The position numbers and the translations under genes are program-made. 64,000 bases of DNA from Rhabdophis nuchalis. Lineage: Eukaryota; Chordata; Lepidosauria; Squamata; Natricidae. Below, in pieces: positions 1 to 14,215 of this stretch. Numbering within the stretch: the first letter of the stretch is position 1; every line of letters starts with the position of its first letter. The DNA is taken from the NCBI GenBank assembly GCA_039707465.1, contig CM077658.1, positions 18,649,732 to 18,713,731 on the forward strand. Reading direction: 5' to 3'. A model generated the notes under the pieces. The model worked only from the letters and a program-made list of their open reading frames with translations, ran no database searches and had not been told where the DNA came from.

Positions 1-2785
<2,785 letters not shown>

Positions 2786-4140
2786 TTCCCAGGGCATCTG
2801 CGAAAACAGGGACAAAGCCAGCCGTTCCACAACACTATGGCCCTTCTGCTACCACCCGGTGGTGGGAGGGAGGGAGGGAGGGAGGGAGGGAGGGAGAAAA
2901 AGAGAGCAGGGGGTGGGGGGAAGAGAAAGGAAGGAAACAGAAAACCCACTGCTGGAGGAAAAAACAAAATCCCCGAAAGAACCAACAGCACAACAGCTTA
3001 AAGGGATATTTGAGTAGAAGGGAAAGAAAGGAAATTCTCCCCCCTTGTACAAAACTGTCTCTTTAAAAAAAAAAAGGAAAACAGTTTCTACTTCCAGTTG
3101 CAGGAGAGCACTATGAATGCAAAGCCATTTCTGTCTCTTTCCCCCCACCCCTTGCCTCTCCCGGTCCCCCACAAGCAGGTTTAACACCTGTCTACTCGAT
3201 TGCCAAGCAATAAACAGCCAGTCAAGGAAAGAGAAGGCAACCAGGCTCAAAGCGACACAAACATTTCTAAGAGAGGCTCCGGCTGCTGCATTAAGTGCTG
3301 GAACGCAGACCCATATTTCTTTTTCCCCTGTAGATATAAGTCAGAATGGATTTCAAATCATATTGGCTGGAAACAGCCGTTCGGTCCGAAACGTAGAAGG
3401 CTAACAATTAGAGAAGGCAGCCGGACCCTCTGCTTCACCCACACAGACCCACAAATAACCGTGCCACATAAGCAAGACATATTCCCCCCCAAACCGCTTC
3501 GTGCCATGAAAGCAATCCAGAAACGACGGGTCAAAGCTCAACGTGACAACGTGCCTGATGGCTTCCCAACCACCCATAAGAGTCGAGGGGGTTTCGTTTT
3601 TTTTAATTTTGCCAGCCGGAGAGGCAACTTCTTCAACCAAGGTGATCTAACTTTAAAGGGGCTCTGGATCTCTCCATGCCGGGAGGCAGTCGGGCTGCAG
3701 TGCCAACCTCACGCCCTGCCTGCCTGCCAACTCCGCAGTGAGATGGCAGCCAGTCCGGCAGTAGCCGGAGATGGCAAGCGTTTCCATAGCGTGGCGCCTG
3801 GGAATCTCTTTATCCAGGGAGGAAGGGAGGGAGGGTGGAAGTTGGAGAATTTTGCCATATTGTGGAATAAAATACTGGATTTGGGATGCTGACTCGATTT
3901 AGCCAGGTGGGGTTTGTGCAGATCTTTCCCCTTGCAAAGGAAAGGAAAACGGGGATTCGACTGGAATCGATCAAAGGATTGCTGATTCTACACAGCTGCA
4001 CCTTCCTCCCCCATTCCAAACTTCAATCATTACAATTGCTTTACTCTTTCTCGTGTCTGCATGGTTCACAATTGCACAAGAACAATTAGGGATCCTTGCT
4101 CAACTCTTCCTAGTTGCTTCTGCTCTGAGGATCCACATAT
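2786..4140. other. Intron sequence next to the giant exon, low repeat
   Basis: Mostly unique-looking sequence, apart from a short GGGA run at 2868-2895 and two A/T runs. Open frames here are short and unlike any known protein. I see no gene. Confidence 0.5.
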
Positions 4141-4145
4141 ATCAG

Positions 4146-4362
4146 TAGTCCTTAGACTTACATACCGCTTCGTAGTACTTTTTCAGCCCTCTTGGAGCAG
4201 GTTATAGAGTCAGCACATCGCCCCTGACAATCTGGGTCCTCATTTTACTGACCTTGGAAGGATGGAAGGCAGAGTCAACCTTGAATGCATCAAGATCGAA
4301 CTTCGGGCTGTGGGCAGAGTCAGCCTGCAATACTGCATTCTAACCACTGTGCCACCCAGTGT
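4146..4362 (-). repeat. tRNA-derived SINE, family B
   Basis: On the minus strand it starts with a tRNA-like A-box region (GGCACAGTGGTTAGAATGCA), then the body with GACTCTGCCTTCCATCCTTC and a tail related to AAGCGGTATGTAAGTCTAAG. The same family recurs at 20545, 29512 and 49715. It is tRNA-like only as a retroposon head, not a tRNA gene. Confidence 0.75.
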
Positions 4363-5207
4363 TTGGTTCCTAACCGGTTTACTACCAATTCGCTGAGAGG
4401 ATGATTTCTTTCGAAACCTGGCTCAAGGCTCATGAATTAATTAGGGCATCTTTCGGAAACCTGGCAGTTTCATTTAACAACCAAAAATTTTTGGAGATCG
4501 ATTGTGATTGTGAATTAATAGGACCACATGTGTTGACGTTAGTATTTATCATGTTCATGTTTGAATATTTCCTCTTGTTGCTTTTCCTGATCGTGAGCTG
4601 CCTAGTGTGGCGTCTTAAGGCCAGATGGGAGGCATCTAAGTTTCATAAATGAATAAGAGCACTCTGGGATGTTTGAATGCTTTCCGTGAAGCCCAAACAT
4701 TTCACCCCTTTCTGTCCTTGAACTCAGTCTTCTGACCGGATTCCTTGCCAGCATGAGACTGGAACAGTGGGAAGGGAGAAGACAGCCTTCTCTAGAGTTG
4801 TACCGCAACTCTATAAAACTCACAGAAAAGGAGGATGTAGGCAGGTGCCCTCCTTCCCCAAATCGCCAACCCTCCAGCATCCTCCACCCCTGTAATTCCC
4901 CATCGGCCTCCTTTGTATTTACGGATGAAATCGAATGTGCATTTTCTTAGGAGGAAGTCCGGCCGAATGTGGGACAACCGACATTCAAGCCTGCGTGCTT
5001 TGGACTGCGCTGTGACAGAGAAGCTCTTCTCGGCGTGAACCACAAGCCATCATCATCTCAGCAGTGCCAAAATGGCTTTTGCCGTAAAGTTGTATTACAC
5101 AGACCGTGTTCCTTCTCCTGAGGGATTGGGGGGGGAGTCTTTTTGTTCTCTTTTCACTGCTTTGAAACATGTCCATGGGCAGGATTGGCCAGGCTCTCTC
5201 AGAAGAT
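4363..5207. other. Intron; possible old LINE 3' tail at 4590-4660
   Basis: The stretch GTGAGCTGCC...GATGGGAGGCAT...AATGAATAA near 4595-4655 resembles the '(g)taagccgcccagag' 3' tails of reptile LINEs but is degraded. The rest shows no recognisable feature. Confidence 0.35.
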
Positions 5208-5765
<558 letters not shown>

Positions 5766-6063
5766 GAAGATATCGAAATATACACAACAATTATTTGTGT
5801 CAGGCAAAGACTTTTCTTCTTCCACTTTGGCTATTGAGGCATCTGTTCTTCTGCAATTAGCTCTTTCCTCGTTCCTCACCCCCCCCTCACAACCCTGCTC
5901 ATTTTGAGAATAACATTTCAGTGCCCATTACAACAGTTTGTCTTTTCTCCCTGCCCCCCCCCCATGTCTTTCCTGTCAACTGATCTGGGCCTGGGTCCCT
6001 CCATAAGCAGCATCCACCCCGACTTTCCTCTTTTGCAACCCCTGAAGGCAAAGCAGGGAAGAA

Positions 6064-6122
6064 GAAGAGGAGGAGGAGGAGGAGGAGGAGGAGGAGGAGG
6101 AGGAGGAGGAGGAGGAGGAAGA
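6064..6122. repeat. (GGA)n microsatellite
   Basis: About 19 uninterrupted GGA/GAA triplets. They give poly-Gly, poly-Pro or poly-Ser frames that are not genes. Confidence 0.95.
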
Positions 6123-6214
6123 AGAAGCAACGCTTCTTGCAAGCTCTCTCCATCCCCTCCTGCACGAGAAAAAAACCTCTCCATTTTCTTTGAGGGGCCT
6201 AACGCATCGCGACC

Positions 6215-6360
6215 CCCACACGCCCCATTTGTGCTGCTGGCGCCTCCGATCATGACTTGCACGGATGAGAAATTAAGCCGAACTCTGCCAATTGTAAATC
6301 AATGACAGAGGCCGTAATGAGCAAGTTTCCAAACCTTGCCCTGGACAGCCTCTGTCAGCT
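6215..6360. other. Candidate conserved non-coding element
   Basis: Unique block with ATTGTAAATCAATGACAG and GGCCGTAATGAGCAAG, rich in homeodomain/Pbx-Meis-like TGACAG and TAAT words and without repeats. Conservation cannot be tested here; this is a guess from composition. Confidence 0.25.
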
Positions 6361-6637
6361 ATTGTCACAGGAGGCCTCCCACCACCAACCGGGAAGGGGG
6401 AGGTCGGCGCTCCACCCACCTACCCCGAAGGACTTGAATTAATAGGGTCTTCTGGTTGGAAAGATTCAGCTGGCTGCCTGCTTGCTCCCTCGATTAAATT
6501 CAGCGAGGAAGGACCAGCAAACCACTGCACAGGCTTATTCCCACCTCGTGCCAGCTGGGCTCCTCCGGGGAAATTCAAGCTGCTGCTGCTACTGTAGGGG
6601 AGGAGGATGGAAGGAGGTCAGAGAGTTTTAAAAGGAG

Positions 6638-6720
6638 AACCAGAGAATCATAGACTTCTAGGGCTGGAAAGGACCTTGGAGGTCTTGCAGTCCAGCCCCC
6701 TGTCATAGCAGGAGACCTTA
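6638..6720 (-). repeat. CR1 LINE 3' end fragment
   Basis: Forward text GGAAAGGACCTTGGAGGTCT followed by TGCAGTCCAGCCCCCTGTC is the reverse complement of the CR1 tail (same tail at 28030, 54000 and 18040). Confidence 0.8.
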
Positions 6721-6724
6721 TTCC

Positions 6725-7112
6725 CAGGATGATGAACCCATGGCACATGTGCCACAGATGGCACGCAGAGCCTTCTCTATGGGCACACCAGCCGTCACCC
6801 CATCCCAGCTCCACTGCGCATGCAGATGCACCTCCCACCAGCCAGCTGGTCTCCAGATCTCTGCCCCACATGCACATGCCCTTGCGTTGCATTTTGAGGG
6901 TGCATGTGCATGCACATTCCCCCACTGCAGCCCGCTGTGGGCCTGGAATGCCTCTTGCACCAACCTGGAAGCCAAAATTGGGCAGGGAGTGGGGTGCATG
7001 CGCTGGGGATGTGCACACATGCATGGGGGGGCTGGGCACATGTCTGGGGGCACTTGCATTACATTTGGGGGGGTGCTCACACTTTGGGCACTCCTCACCC
7101 ATAAGGTCTGCC
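6725..7112. mobile_element. Non-autonomous hAT-like element, GTGATGGCGAAC family
   Basis: The left end GATGATGAACCCATGGCAC and right end GGTCTGCCATCACA are degraded inverted copies of the family terminus (CAGTGATGGCGAAC). The inside is CA/TG-rich with repeated GCATGTGCATG words. Other copies lie at 29626, 31466 and 53643. Confidence 0.65.
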
Positions 7113-7465
7113 ATCACAGCCTCATTGCATCCTGGACAAATATTGTCCCTTTTTTCTTGCAAAGCTCCAATAATGGAGCAGACACAACTCCAGGAGGCAA
7201 GTTGTTCTCTCGATTAATTGTGGAGACACAAAAATGGCCAGATTTTGCAGTATCCTTCCCCTGCCACGCCCACCAAGCCACACCCACAGAACCGGTAGTA
7301 AAAAAAAATGAATTCCACCACTGGTTGAAAAATTAAGAGGGTCTGCCCTTCAACACACAGGGAGTCCTGGAGGTACGACCATTCGTTGCGTGACCATTCA
7401 AAGTTACAATGACACAAAAAAGTGACTTATGACTGTTTTTCACACTTCTGACCGTTGCAGCATCC
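7113..7465. repeat. MITE and 'GTCGAGGACTAC' repeat fragments
   Basis: 7250-7325 ends in ...GAATTCCACCACTGG and resembles the right end of the CAGTGGTGGG-type elements. 7365-7465 (TACGACCATTCGTTGCG..., GACTTATGACTG) is a partial copy of the dispersed 'cgaggactac' family seen at 19965, 22385 and 42408. Confidence 0.5.
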
Positions 7466-7549
7466 CCGCGATGGAAGTTTAATTAGGAGGAGAAAGACGT
7501 TAAGCAGTTGATGAAAAGAAGATGGGTTGGGGGGGGGGGGAAGGATGCG

Positions 7550-7800
7550 GAGGTCACCGGTATGTCCACAACAAACAGTCAATAATCCATCTCTAAACAG
7601 TGCAGCTATTTAGCCCCTTAATGTTTGGGGCTTTTTACAAGCCTACCTACATTTATCTTAATCACGAGAAAGCTAATTGCAAACAGGATGCACCCAAATA
7701 AACAAACTGCATCCTCTCGTAATAAGAAGGCTCTTCAAACTATCATATAAATCATGCCCAGATCTCATTTATCTCTTAGAATGGGCTTCAGCTCCAGAAA
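7550..7800. other. Candidate conserved non-coding element
   Basis: Unique AT-rich block with TCTTAATCACGAGAAAGCTA and AATTGC words, no repeats, between two repeat clusters. It looks like an enhancer-type element; this is inference only. Confidence 0.25.
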
Positions 7801-7889
7801 AATATTTTGTTTAAAAAAAAAAAAAGAGAACCAAGGGATTGGTTCTCTTTTTTTCTGCTTGGCCGGCCTAGGTTAGTCTCTACCTTTGG

Positions 7890-8060
7890 GGTGTTAGGGA
7901 ATTTTAGTGCTATAACTTGGGGATTTTAGCGCAGGGATAATTCTAATTTAATTCGTTTTTATTCACTGTATTTATTCTATGTATTTTTTATAGTATTTTA
8001 ATTTTTTCCCTGTGCACCACTCCGAGTCCCCTTGGGGAGAGGATGCGGTATACAAAATAA

Positions 8061-8097
<37 letters not shown>
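7890..8097 (+). repeat. L2-like LINE 3' end with (ATT)n tail
   Basis: GGATTTTAGCGCAGGGATAA ... CACTCCGAGTCCCCTTGGGG ... AAATAAATTTATT then about 11 ATT units. This is the same 3' UTR as the longer copies at 17357 and 23497; the hairpin-like CGAGTCCC/GGGGAG motif and A/T-rich tail mark a LINE end. Confidence 0.75.
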
Positions 8098-8689
8098 ACG
8101 AAGAGAAAAAAGGTATTCGAATTTAGCTGTTGTACATTTCGGGATATGCTTGGCTGAATGAATGGATTAGTTTTAGTGAGGTGAGGCGGTACGGACGATT
8201 TGGCTCACTTAACTAAGCATCGTCTTAAGTCGAGGACTCCCTGCATCTATTCTGAAGATCAGGGCTCCCCATTTTCCAGTGCAAAATCTTGTCTAGGCAG
8301 CTTAGAAAAGACTGTTCGAATCAAGAAATCCTTTCCCAAAATATACATTAAAAGCAGACTAATTATTACCTATAAACACACACACACACACCTCCTTCCC
8401 TGTTTCTCTCATTCCCTCCTTCTCTTTCTCTCCCTCGACCCCTCTCTCCTTCCCTCCCTCCCTCTCTCTCCTCCTCCCCCTCTGCCTCTCCTCAGGTCAA
8501 AATCCTAGAACTCTAGCTGGCTTCCATCCATGCATTGAACTGCCCTATCAATCAAGGAACCAACTCCCTGATTAAACTTTGAAACCCTTGGGTCAAGAGA
8601 TAAATACTTAAATAAGAAGATCGAACTGGGGATAGAATCAGACCCCTTCGCTGCCCCTTGAATTTCCTTTAGGAAGTTGCACCATCCTC
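8098..8689. other. Intron; short CA and CT-rich tracts
   Basis: Contains (CA)n at 8375-8391 and a CT-rich run at 8395-8490. No other feature is recognised. Confidence 0.5.
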
Positions 8690-9115
8690 CCGCATAAAGA
8701 ATGGGAAGAGGGGTGGAGCAGAGAAAGTTTTATGTGAGATTCAGGAATAAACGCAATGCTTTCAGGATTGGATCACTGTTTTCGCTCTGCTCCCTCCGGG
8801 CACAAAGAGACAGTATATTCTTCGGAGCATCACGGTTTGGGACCGCAAACAGCTGCACCCTAATTACATGTAAAGTGTACCAAAACATTTCCTTTTATCA
8901 CAGACTGTAAATCTGTTAGCATCTGTCTCTCCTTTGTTTCTTCCACAAGATACAAGCTTGTTTCTACATTTTTCTCACCTGTAGCGGTGATTAAAATTCA
9001 TTATAAATGAAAGGAGTGAACACTAAAACAAGTTCCTCTGTGTACAGTTCTAAACTCAAATTAGAAACAGCTGTTTGCTAATTCATGCAGTGATGTTTTG
9101 CCGTGCTCGGTGAAT
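8690..9115. other. Candidate conserved non-coding element
   Basis: Repeat-free block with CAGCTG boxes, TAATTACATG, ATTAAAATTCATTATAAATG and AACAGCTGTTTG. The words are typical of developmental enhancers (E-box plus homeodomain sites). Inference only. Confidence 0.3.
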
Positions 9116-9440
9116 CAATAATAGCTCAGCCAATTCCTATGGAATTTTTTTATAATTATTTCTTAGAATTATCTGTGTATTTTTATACATACGTACATAC
9201 AGGCACGCACATATATGTGTGTCAGTGGTCGCATAACCCAGGCCTCTGGTCGGGTGTGCTTTGGCACAATAAACAGAAGCCTAGTTGCTAAGTTTTATCA
9301 TCACAGAAAATGATGCGCTGTTCTCGATTATCCTAAAGAAACTACCTTTAAAAAAAACAACTTTGTACATGTGTCATCCTTACTACATAGATCAGACCAG
9401 GAAATCAACCTTATAGGAAGGCTAAAACTATTTAAAAAAA

Positions 9441-9892
9441 AGATGTGGATACTCTAGAAAAAGTTGCAGAGAAGAGCAACAAAGATGATTAGGGGACTGG
9501 AGACTAAAACATATGAAGAACGGCTGCAGGAACTGGGTATGTCTAGTTTAATGAAAAGAAGGACATGGGGAGACAGGAGAGCAATCTTCCAATATTTGAC
9601 GGGCTGCCACAGAGAGAAAGGGGGGTCAAGCTATTTTCCAAGGCACCTGAAGGCCAGACAAGGAATAATGGATGGAAACTGAACAAGGAGAGTTTCAACC
9701 TGGAAATAAGGAGAACAATCAACCAACGGAACAGAAGTTGCCTTCAGAAGTTGTGGGAGCTTCATCACTGGAGGCTTTCAAGAAGAGACTGGACTGCCAT
9801 TTGTCAGAAATGGTGTAGGGTCTCCTGCTTGGGTGGAGGGGAGTTGGACTAGATGACCTACAAGATCCTTTCCAACTTTGTTAATCTGTAAA
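9441..9892 (+). repeat. CR1 LINE 3' fragment (end of RT frame and 3' UTR)
   Basis: Encodes in broken frames the end of CR1 ORF2: MQRRATKMIRGLETKTYEER, then after frameshifts sequence homologous to the intact-looking copy at 28096-28482. It ends with the tail GATCCTTTCCAACTTTGTTAATCTG. Defective. Confidence 0.9.
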
Positions 9893-10498
9893 CTGTAAAG
9901 TTACTTTTATTAAGTTTGGCTATAATAACTTGAATTTTTTCCAGGTTTGGTTGTGCTGTCCTTCTCCAACTCCTTCTTATACTTCGGTGAATGGGGAGGT
10001 ATCTGTTCAAGCTACTTCTGAGAGTTAGTGGGCTGTTCTGGACTTAAAATGTGCTTTAAGTCCCTTTTGCAACAGAGCTTGTGTCTCCATGAAGACCATC
10101 TTCCTCACTGCCTACAATACATGTGAATGTGTTTTAGAGAAGAAGACAGGTGGACAGGAATTGAGGAGAGGAAAGAGAAAGAGGAGAGAGGGAGAAGGAG
10201 AAAGGAGAAAAGAGAAAGGGGAAAGAGATGGCACACCTAGTTAACTTTAGCTGATTTCCAAAACGTTAATCAAAGTCAGAAGCAGGTAGTACGTATTTAT
10301 GACAATTCCAGTAGTTGAAGTCCACACATCTCACTTTATAAAGCTTGAAAAGCATCGCTCTGGGCATGTTGATCCAAGAAAGAAGTTGGAACTTGCTAGG
10401 AATTTCACTGCTAAGGATCACACATCCTTAGAACTTAGAAATGGGTACATTTACATCAAAGATGGGGGTTATGGCTCTCCCAGGAAAAGTGGCTGATC
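9893..10498. other. Intron; one GAGA-rich tract
   Basis: Purine-rich stretch at 10140-10225; 10300-10335 resembles part of the 'agttgaagtccac' palindromic repeat. No gene recognised. Confidence 0.4.
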
Positions 10499-10775
10499 TG
10501 GGGATGCCACAAAGAAGAGGGAGTCAAGCTATTCTCCGAAGCACCTGAAGGTGCTGAACAGAAGAAGAAGCAACGGATGGGAATGAATCAAAGGGAGAAG
10601 CAACCTAGAATTAAGGAAGAATTTCCTGACAGTGAGAACAATTAATCATTGGAATAATTTGCCCCCAGATGTTGTGGGTGCTCCAATGCTGGCGGTTTTT
10701 AAGAAGAGATTGGACAAGCATTTCTCTGGAATAGTATAAGGGTCTCCTATTTGAGTTGGGGGTTGGGTAGAAGAC
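10499..10775 (+). repeat. CR1 LINE 3' fragment
   Basis: GAAGGTGCTGAACAGAAG...GGATGGGAATGAATCAAAGG...TTTCCTGACAGTGAGAACAA...GGTCTCCTATTTGAG follows the CR1 3' consensus seen in the other copies. It has diverged and carries several indels. Confidence 0.85.
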
Positions 10776-11269
10776 TTGAATTAGAGAAGAGATATATGTG
10801 TAAATGATTATGAATACATGAAATGGATACAAACACAAGGGAATATCAGGACAGGTACGGTAGGCACTCTAGTGTGCTTATGCACACCCAATGTCCCTTC
10901 CAACTCTGTCATTCCGAGAAACAGGCCACTGACAAAACACCCACTTCTTTGTTCCAAGTCCCTCTTAACTTGTTTCTCGAAAAACCTGCATTTTCCTGTT
11001 GTAAAAATAACAACTGAGAAAGGGCTAAGATCAGGCAATTTGAGCGTGGTGACTCTTAGTAGCCCCAGGATATCACCCCAGGAGGCACTCAACCCCTCTA
11101 GGAATCGCCATCCTTTTGTCTTTCGACCCACCCACCCCAAACAGGTGAATACAAAGCCCTGGATTGCAGGAATCCTCTGTTTTTATTTCCTACTTCCATA
11201 GGCTTTTTATTGCTGATGGAATCTGCCTCAGGCTCAAAGACATTTGTGAAAAGAAAATGAAGATGGAAG
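10776..11269. other. Intron, no recognised feature
   Basis: Unique-looking sequence. The 110- and 127-residue open frames in opposite directions have no recognisable domain and are treated as chance. Confidence 0.4.
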
Positions 11270-11280
11270 ATGGTAGTTTG

Positions 11281-11395
11281 CTTCACAACATAGGAGGAGG
11301 AGGGGGTGAGGAGGAAGAGGAAGAGGAGGAGGAGGAGGGGGGGGAGGGGGAGGGGGGAGGGGGGAGGGGGAGGAGGAGGAGGAGGAGGACACGAC
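11281..11395. repeat. Purine-rich (GGA/GGGGA)n tract
   Basis: Over 110 bases of almost pure purine on the plus strand, including many G runs. Possible G-quadruplex or triplex former. Confidence 0.9.
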
Positions 11396-11444
11396 TTCGC
11401 AACTAACAACAACAATGTAGTGTATATTGGAGGCGGTGACCCTT

Positions 11445-11530
11445 TCAGAATTGTATGCAATGAAATTTCATTTTAATGCATGCTGATTAGTGTACACTGA
11501 AAGTGACAATAAAGTTATTCTAAGTCTAAG
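11445..11530 (+). repeat. Snake LINE 3' tail (AATGAAATTTCATTT... type)
   Basis: GCAATGAAATTTCATTTTAA...GTGTACACTGAAAGTGACAATAAAGTTATTC is shared with 14430-14500. In this family the tail leads into TATTC repeats; here the array is almost absent. Confidence 0.65.
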
Positions 11531-11734
11531 TTCATGATTTGGGGTTTTTATGTTTAACAGGGATGAGCCAGCCTCCCGCAATCTAACAACACATCTCACG
11601 TGGGCCCCACAAATCCCTTTGCTGAAGAGGCAACTTCCTTTCTTGGAAGAGATTGCTAGTTTCTGTGAATGGAGTGAATAAAAAATACTGTACATTGCAA
11701 GAAGAGCCATTTATACACCCCGCCCCTCCTTTTC

Positions 11735-11995
11735 TCTTTTCAAAGATGGCGCTCCGATGACAAGTGCAATCCTTCTTGAGATAATGTTATATCCTTGTTA
11801 TAATGCAGCTGAAATTGGTGTCACAATTCCCTGCTGAATCCAGCTTATTCAGAGCTCTTTCCTTGCTTGGAAGCGAGACAGGAGTCCCGGACCCTCCTCA
11901 AAATCTGTCAGTCATGACAAAGTGACAAGATAATAAATCAGTAGACGGTGTTAATTGCCTAACAGATACTCATGGATGACAGAAGCAAGCGGTTT
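11735..11995. other. Candidate conserved non-coding element
   Basis: Unique block with CTGTCAGTCATGACAAAGTG, ACAAGATAATAAATCA, TTAATTGCCTAACAG and ATGGATGACAG. The density of TGACAG/TGTCA and TAAT words suggests Meis/Pbx/homeodomain binding. Inference only. Confidence 0.3.
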
Positions 11996-12147
11996 CAAGG
12001 GGTGGAATTCCTAGAACTTTATTAATATGGTTTGTGGTGCTGTCCACCAGATGTTGGGGTTGAATTTGGTATTTTTATCCACCTATCGAATCCTTCCCAA
12101 GGATCCGGGATAGGCAGATGTGGATGCTGATGTGTTTTGTGCATTAC

Positions 12148-12734
12148 TCTTCTGACCCAGGCTTCCTTAAAAAGCATGAAGCAGAGTCTTGGTCCCGGCA
12201 AAACCTCTTTTATTTACATGACTGTGAATTCCTTTCATTCATAGTCAGCAAGGCTTGGCAAACAGTCTTTCAGAGGAGCATTTATCAACACGAACCTTAT
12301 CTCAGAGAGTTGCCAGATAACTAGTTTCCAAACGCAGGGCAAGGCAACACTTGGCACAGAGTCTCTTATAGTCACAAACAGATCTTCCCACTCTTGAAAT
12401 GAACGAAGGAACAAAGTGTTTCCTGCAAAAAAAAACCTCCCCATTCGTTGTTCTTTTGTTTCCTATGGGAGGGGCCAATCACCTCCAAGGTGTGGCTTTG
12501 CTCCTAAGTCAATTTGGCTTTCTTGGTTGTTCTTGTCTTCTGGCAGCTCTGCACATGCACACACTGGGAACAGTGTGTTCCTCTGCCTCACTGCTGTGTA
12601 GCTCCCTCTCTGCCTCCAATGGAGAGCCCTCGTCTGAGCTTTCCTCAGCCTCCAGGACTGGCCCATGTTCCTCCCCAACCTCCTCACTCTCTGACTCTGC
12701 TGCCAGCTCCATTGGCTGCTAGTGGGCCACAACA
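12148..12734 (-). mobile_element. Solo LTR, family A
   Basis: On the minus strand it begins TGTTGTGGCCC and ends GGGTCAGAAGA (family end ...CAGAACA), with a TATA-like CTATAAGAGACTC and a poly-A signal AATAAAAGAGG. It is flanked by a perfect 5-bp duplication ATTAC (12143-12147 and 12735-12739). There is no internal gag/pol region, so it is a recombined solo LTR. A Glu/Ser-rich frame (ESESEEVGEE...) is open near the 5' end for 67 codons. Two other complete copies (41500, 61532) and a truncated one (19406) occur in the window. Confidence 0.88.
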
Positions 12735-12817
12735 ATTACAAACTCAGTGATTAAACAAACAATACTTGAACATCCTTCACGTTTTCTGACTTTTTTGTCT
12801 TGTTAGCATTGATCATG

Positions 12818-13290
12818 TGGGGTCCTTGGTGCTCTCCGAGCTTGGCTGCTTTTTCGCAGACATTTCATGACCCAAACTAGGTAATGTCATCAGTGCTACT
12901 AAGGAATGGCATTTGCTCTCAGTTTACATTCCAGTGGCTTGCCCTGGGGGTGATCTTAGAGGTTCTTTGGTTGGGCTGTTTGACTTCTTCTAAACAAAGA
13001 GCCTCCAAACACCACCTTAAGATAAGTCACTAGAAGATAAATTTGGAATAAATCCCATTCCTTACTAGCACTGATGACGTCACTTGGTTTGGGTAATGAA
13101 TGAAACATCTGCAAAGAAACAAGCAAGCTCAGACAGCATCAAAGACCTCAAAGTTTCCTCCTTCTCTTCTTCCTCCTCTTCCTCCCTGCATATCACACAT
13201 CCTTCTAGCACTGATGATGTTATCTAGTTGGGTAGTGAAATATCTGTAAGAAAACAAGCAAGCTCAGAGAGCACCAAGGACTGCTCATGT
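12818..13290. repeat. Fold-back repeat (long imperfect inverted arms)
   Basis: Left arm 12825-12930 (GGTGCTCTCCGAGCTTGGCT ... CATCAGTGCTA) is inversely matched by 13065-13150 (CACTGATGACGTCACTTGG ... AAGCAAGCTCAGACAGCATC). A second right-arm copy follows at 13200-13285. The same family is at 33595, 46150 and 54705. Confidence 0.7.
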
Positions 13291-14215
13291 CAACCCTGAG
13301 CTACAAATGTCCTACTTTATTGATGTTCATCTTGGATCAAACTTGTTATTCCGGTTTTCTAGCCCATGCCAAAGAGCTAGGAACTGGGGAGGGGGCAGTC
13401 GGAAGGCGGACAATAGTCCCACTGTTTTACCCCAGGAGACATCACTTTCCACAATGTACATTTTCTCCTCAAAACGATGCCCAGGAATGTCATTGTGTGT
13501 CTTCCACAAGTTAATTTGTTCTCTCTCTCACTTAGTGCATCTAATGGATGCTGTTTTTGGGCAGAGACGGGAAAGGGGAAGAGAAGTCAAAAATTTTATA
13601 AGCATTTGACGCATGCCAAGATTATGGCAAAGAATCTACTGATTGGACTGTTCCTGGGAAGCTACACTTAAGCCCTCTGACTAGCAAGCTGCATCTCCTC
13701 CACAATTATAAAGAGAATAAAAAGGGCCCCCAGAAATCCCACCTTATAAAAATACATTAAAAAGGTAGGTTGGAAGGAGGGGGACTGAAATGAAATTCTT
13801 TTGTGCAGAAAAGGGGAGGGGAAAACTGCACAAAAGGACTCGCAAAACTTCCTCCTCTCTTATGTAAGTGCATTTGCCTGATTACATTTGGTGAAAGTGC
13901 ACCTTGATGACAAAGTTGCAAAAGCAACTTAAAAGCATAATTTTCTTTACAGGAGTTTCCTTTTCAACATTCTTCCTAAGGGGATCAAAGCAGAAAATTA
14001 AGCACACCTACAACACACATTTCCAACGTATGGCTGGGCTAACTTCGAGAACAACCTTTAAACAACTGCCTTAATTTATTCCCCTTGGAGAAAGGGGAGA
14101 AATTGCTTCTGTCATGAAAGTATTGCATGGAGGCACGTGACGTCATCAATTTAAGGATGTGGAGAACTTCCAAAGGCAGAATTTTATCCGAGGGCAAAAA
14201 TACTTTAGGAAAATA
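13291..14215. other. Intron, low repeat, partly conserved-looking
   Basis: No repeat family recognised. 13850-13970 (TGATTACATTTGGTGAAAGT, AAAAGCATAATTTTC) looks like a candidate regulatory block. No coding signal. Confidence 0.3.

Noticed and set aside
3200..3892. 230-codon plus-strand frame next to the giant exon
   Set aside because: No recognisable domain, mixed composition and no splice or start context; on the non-coding strand of the intron.
12148..12734. A complete endogenous retrovirus
   Set aside because: Only LTRs are present; no gag, pol or env sequence lies between or near any of the four complete copies, which are scattered and in different orientations.
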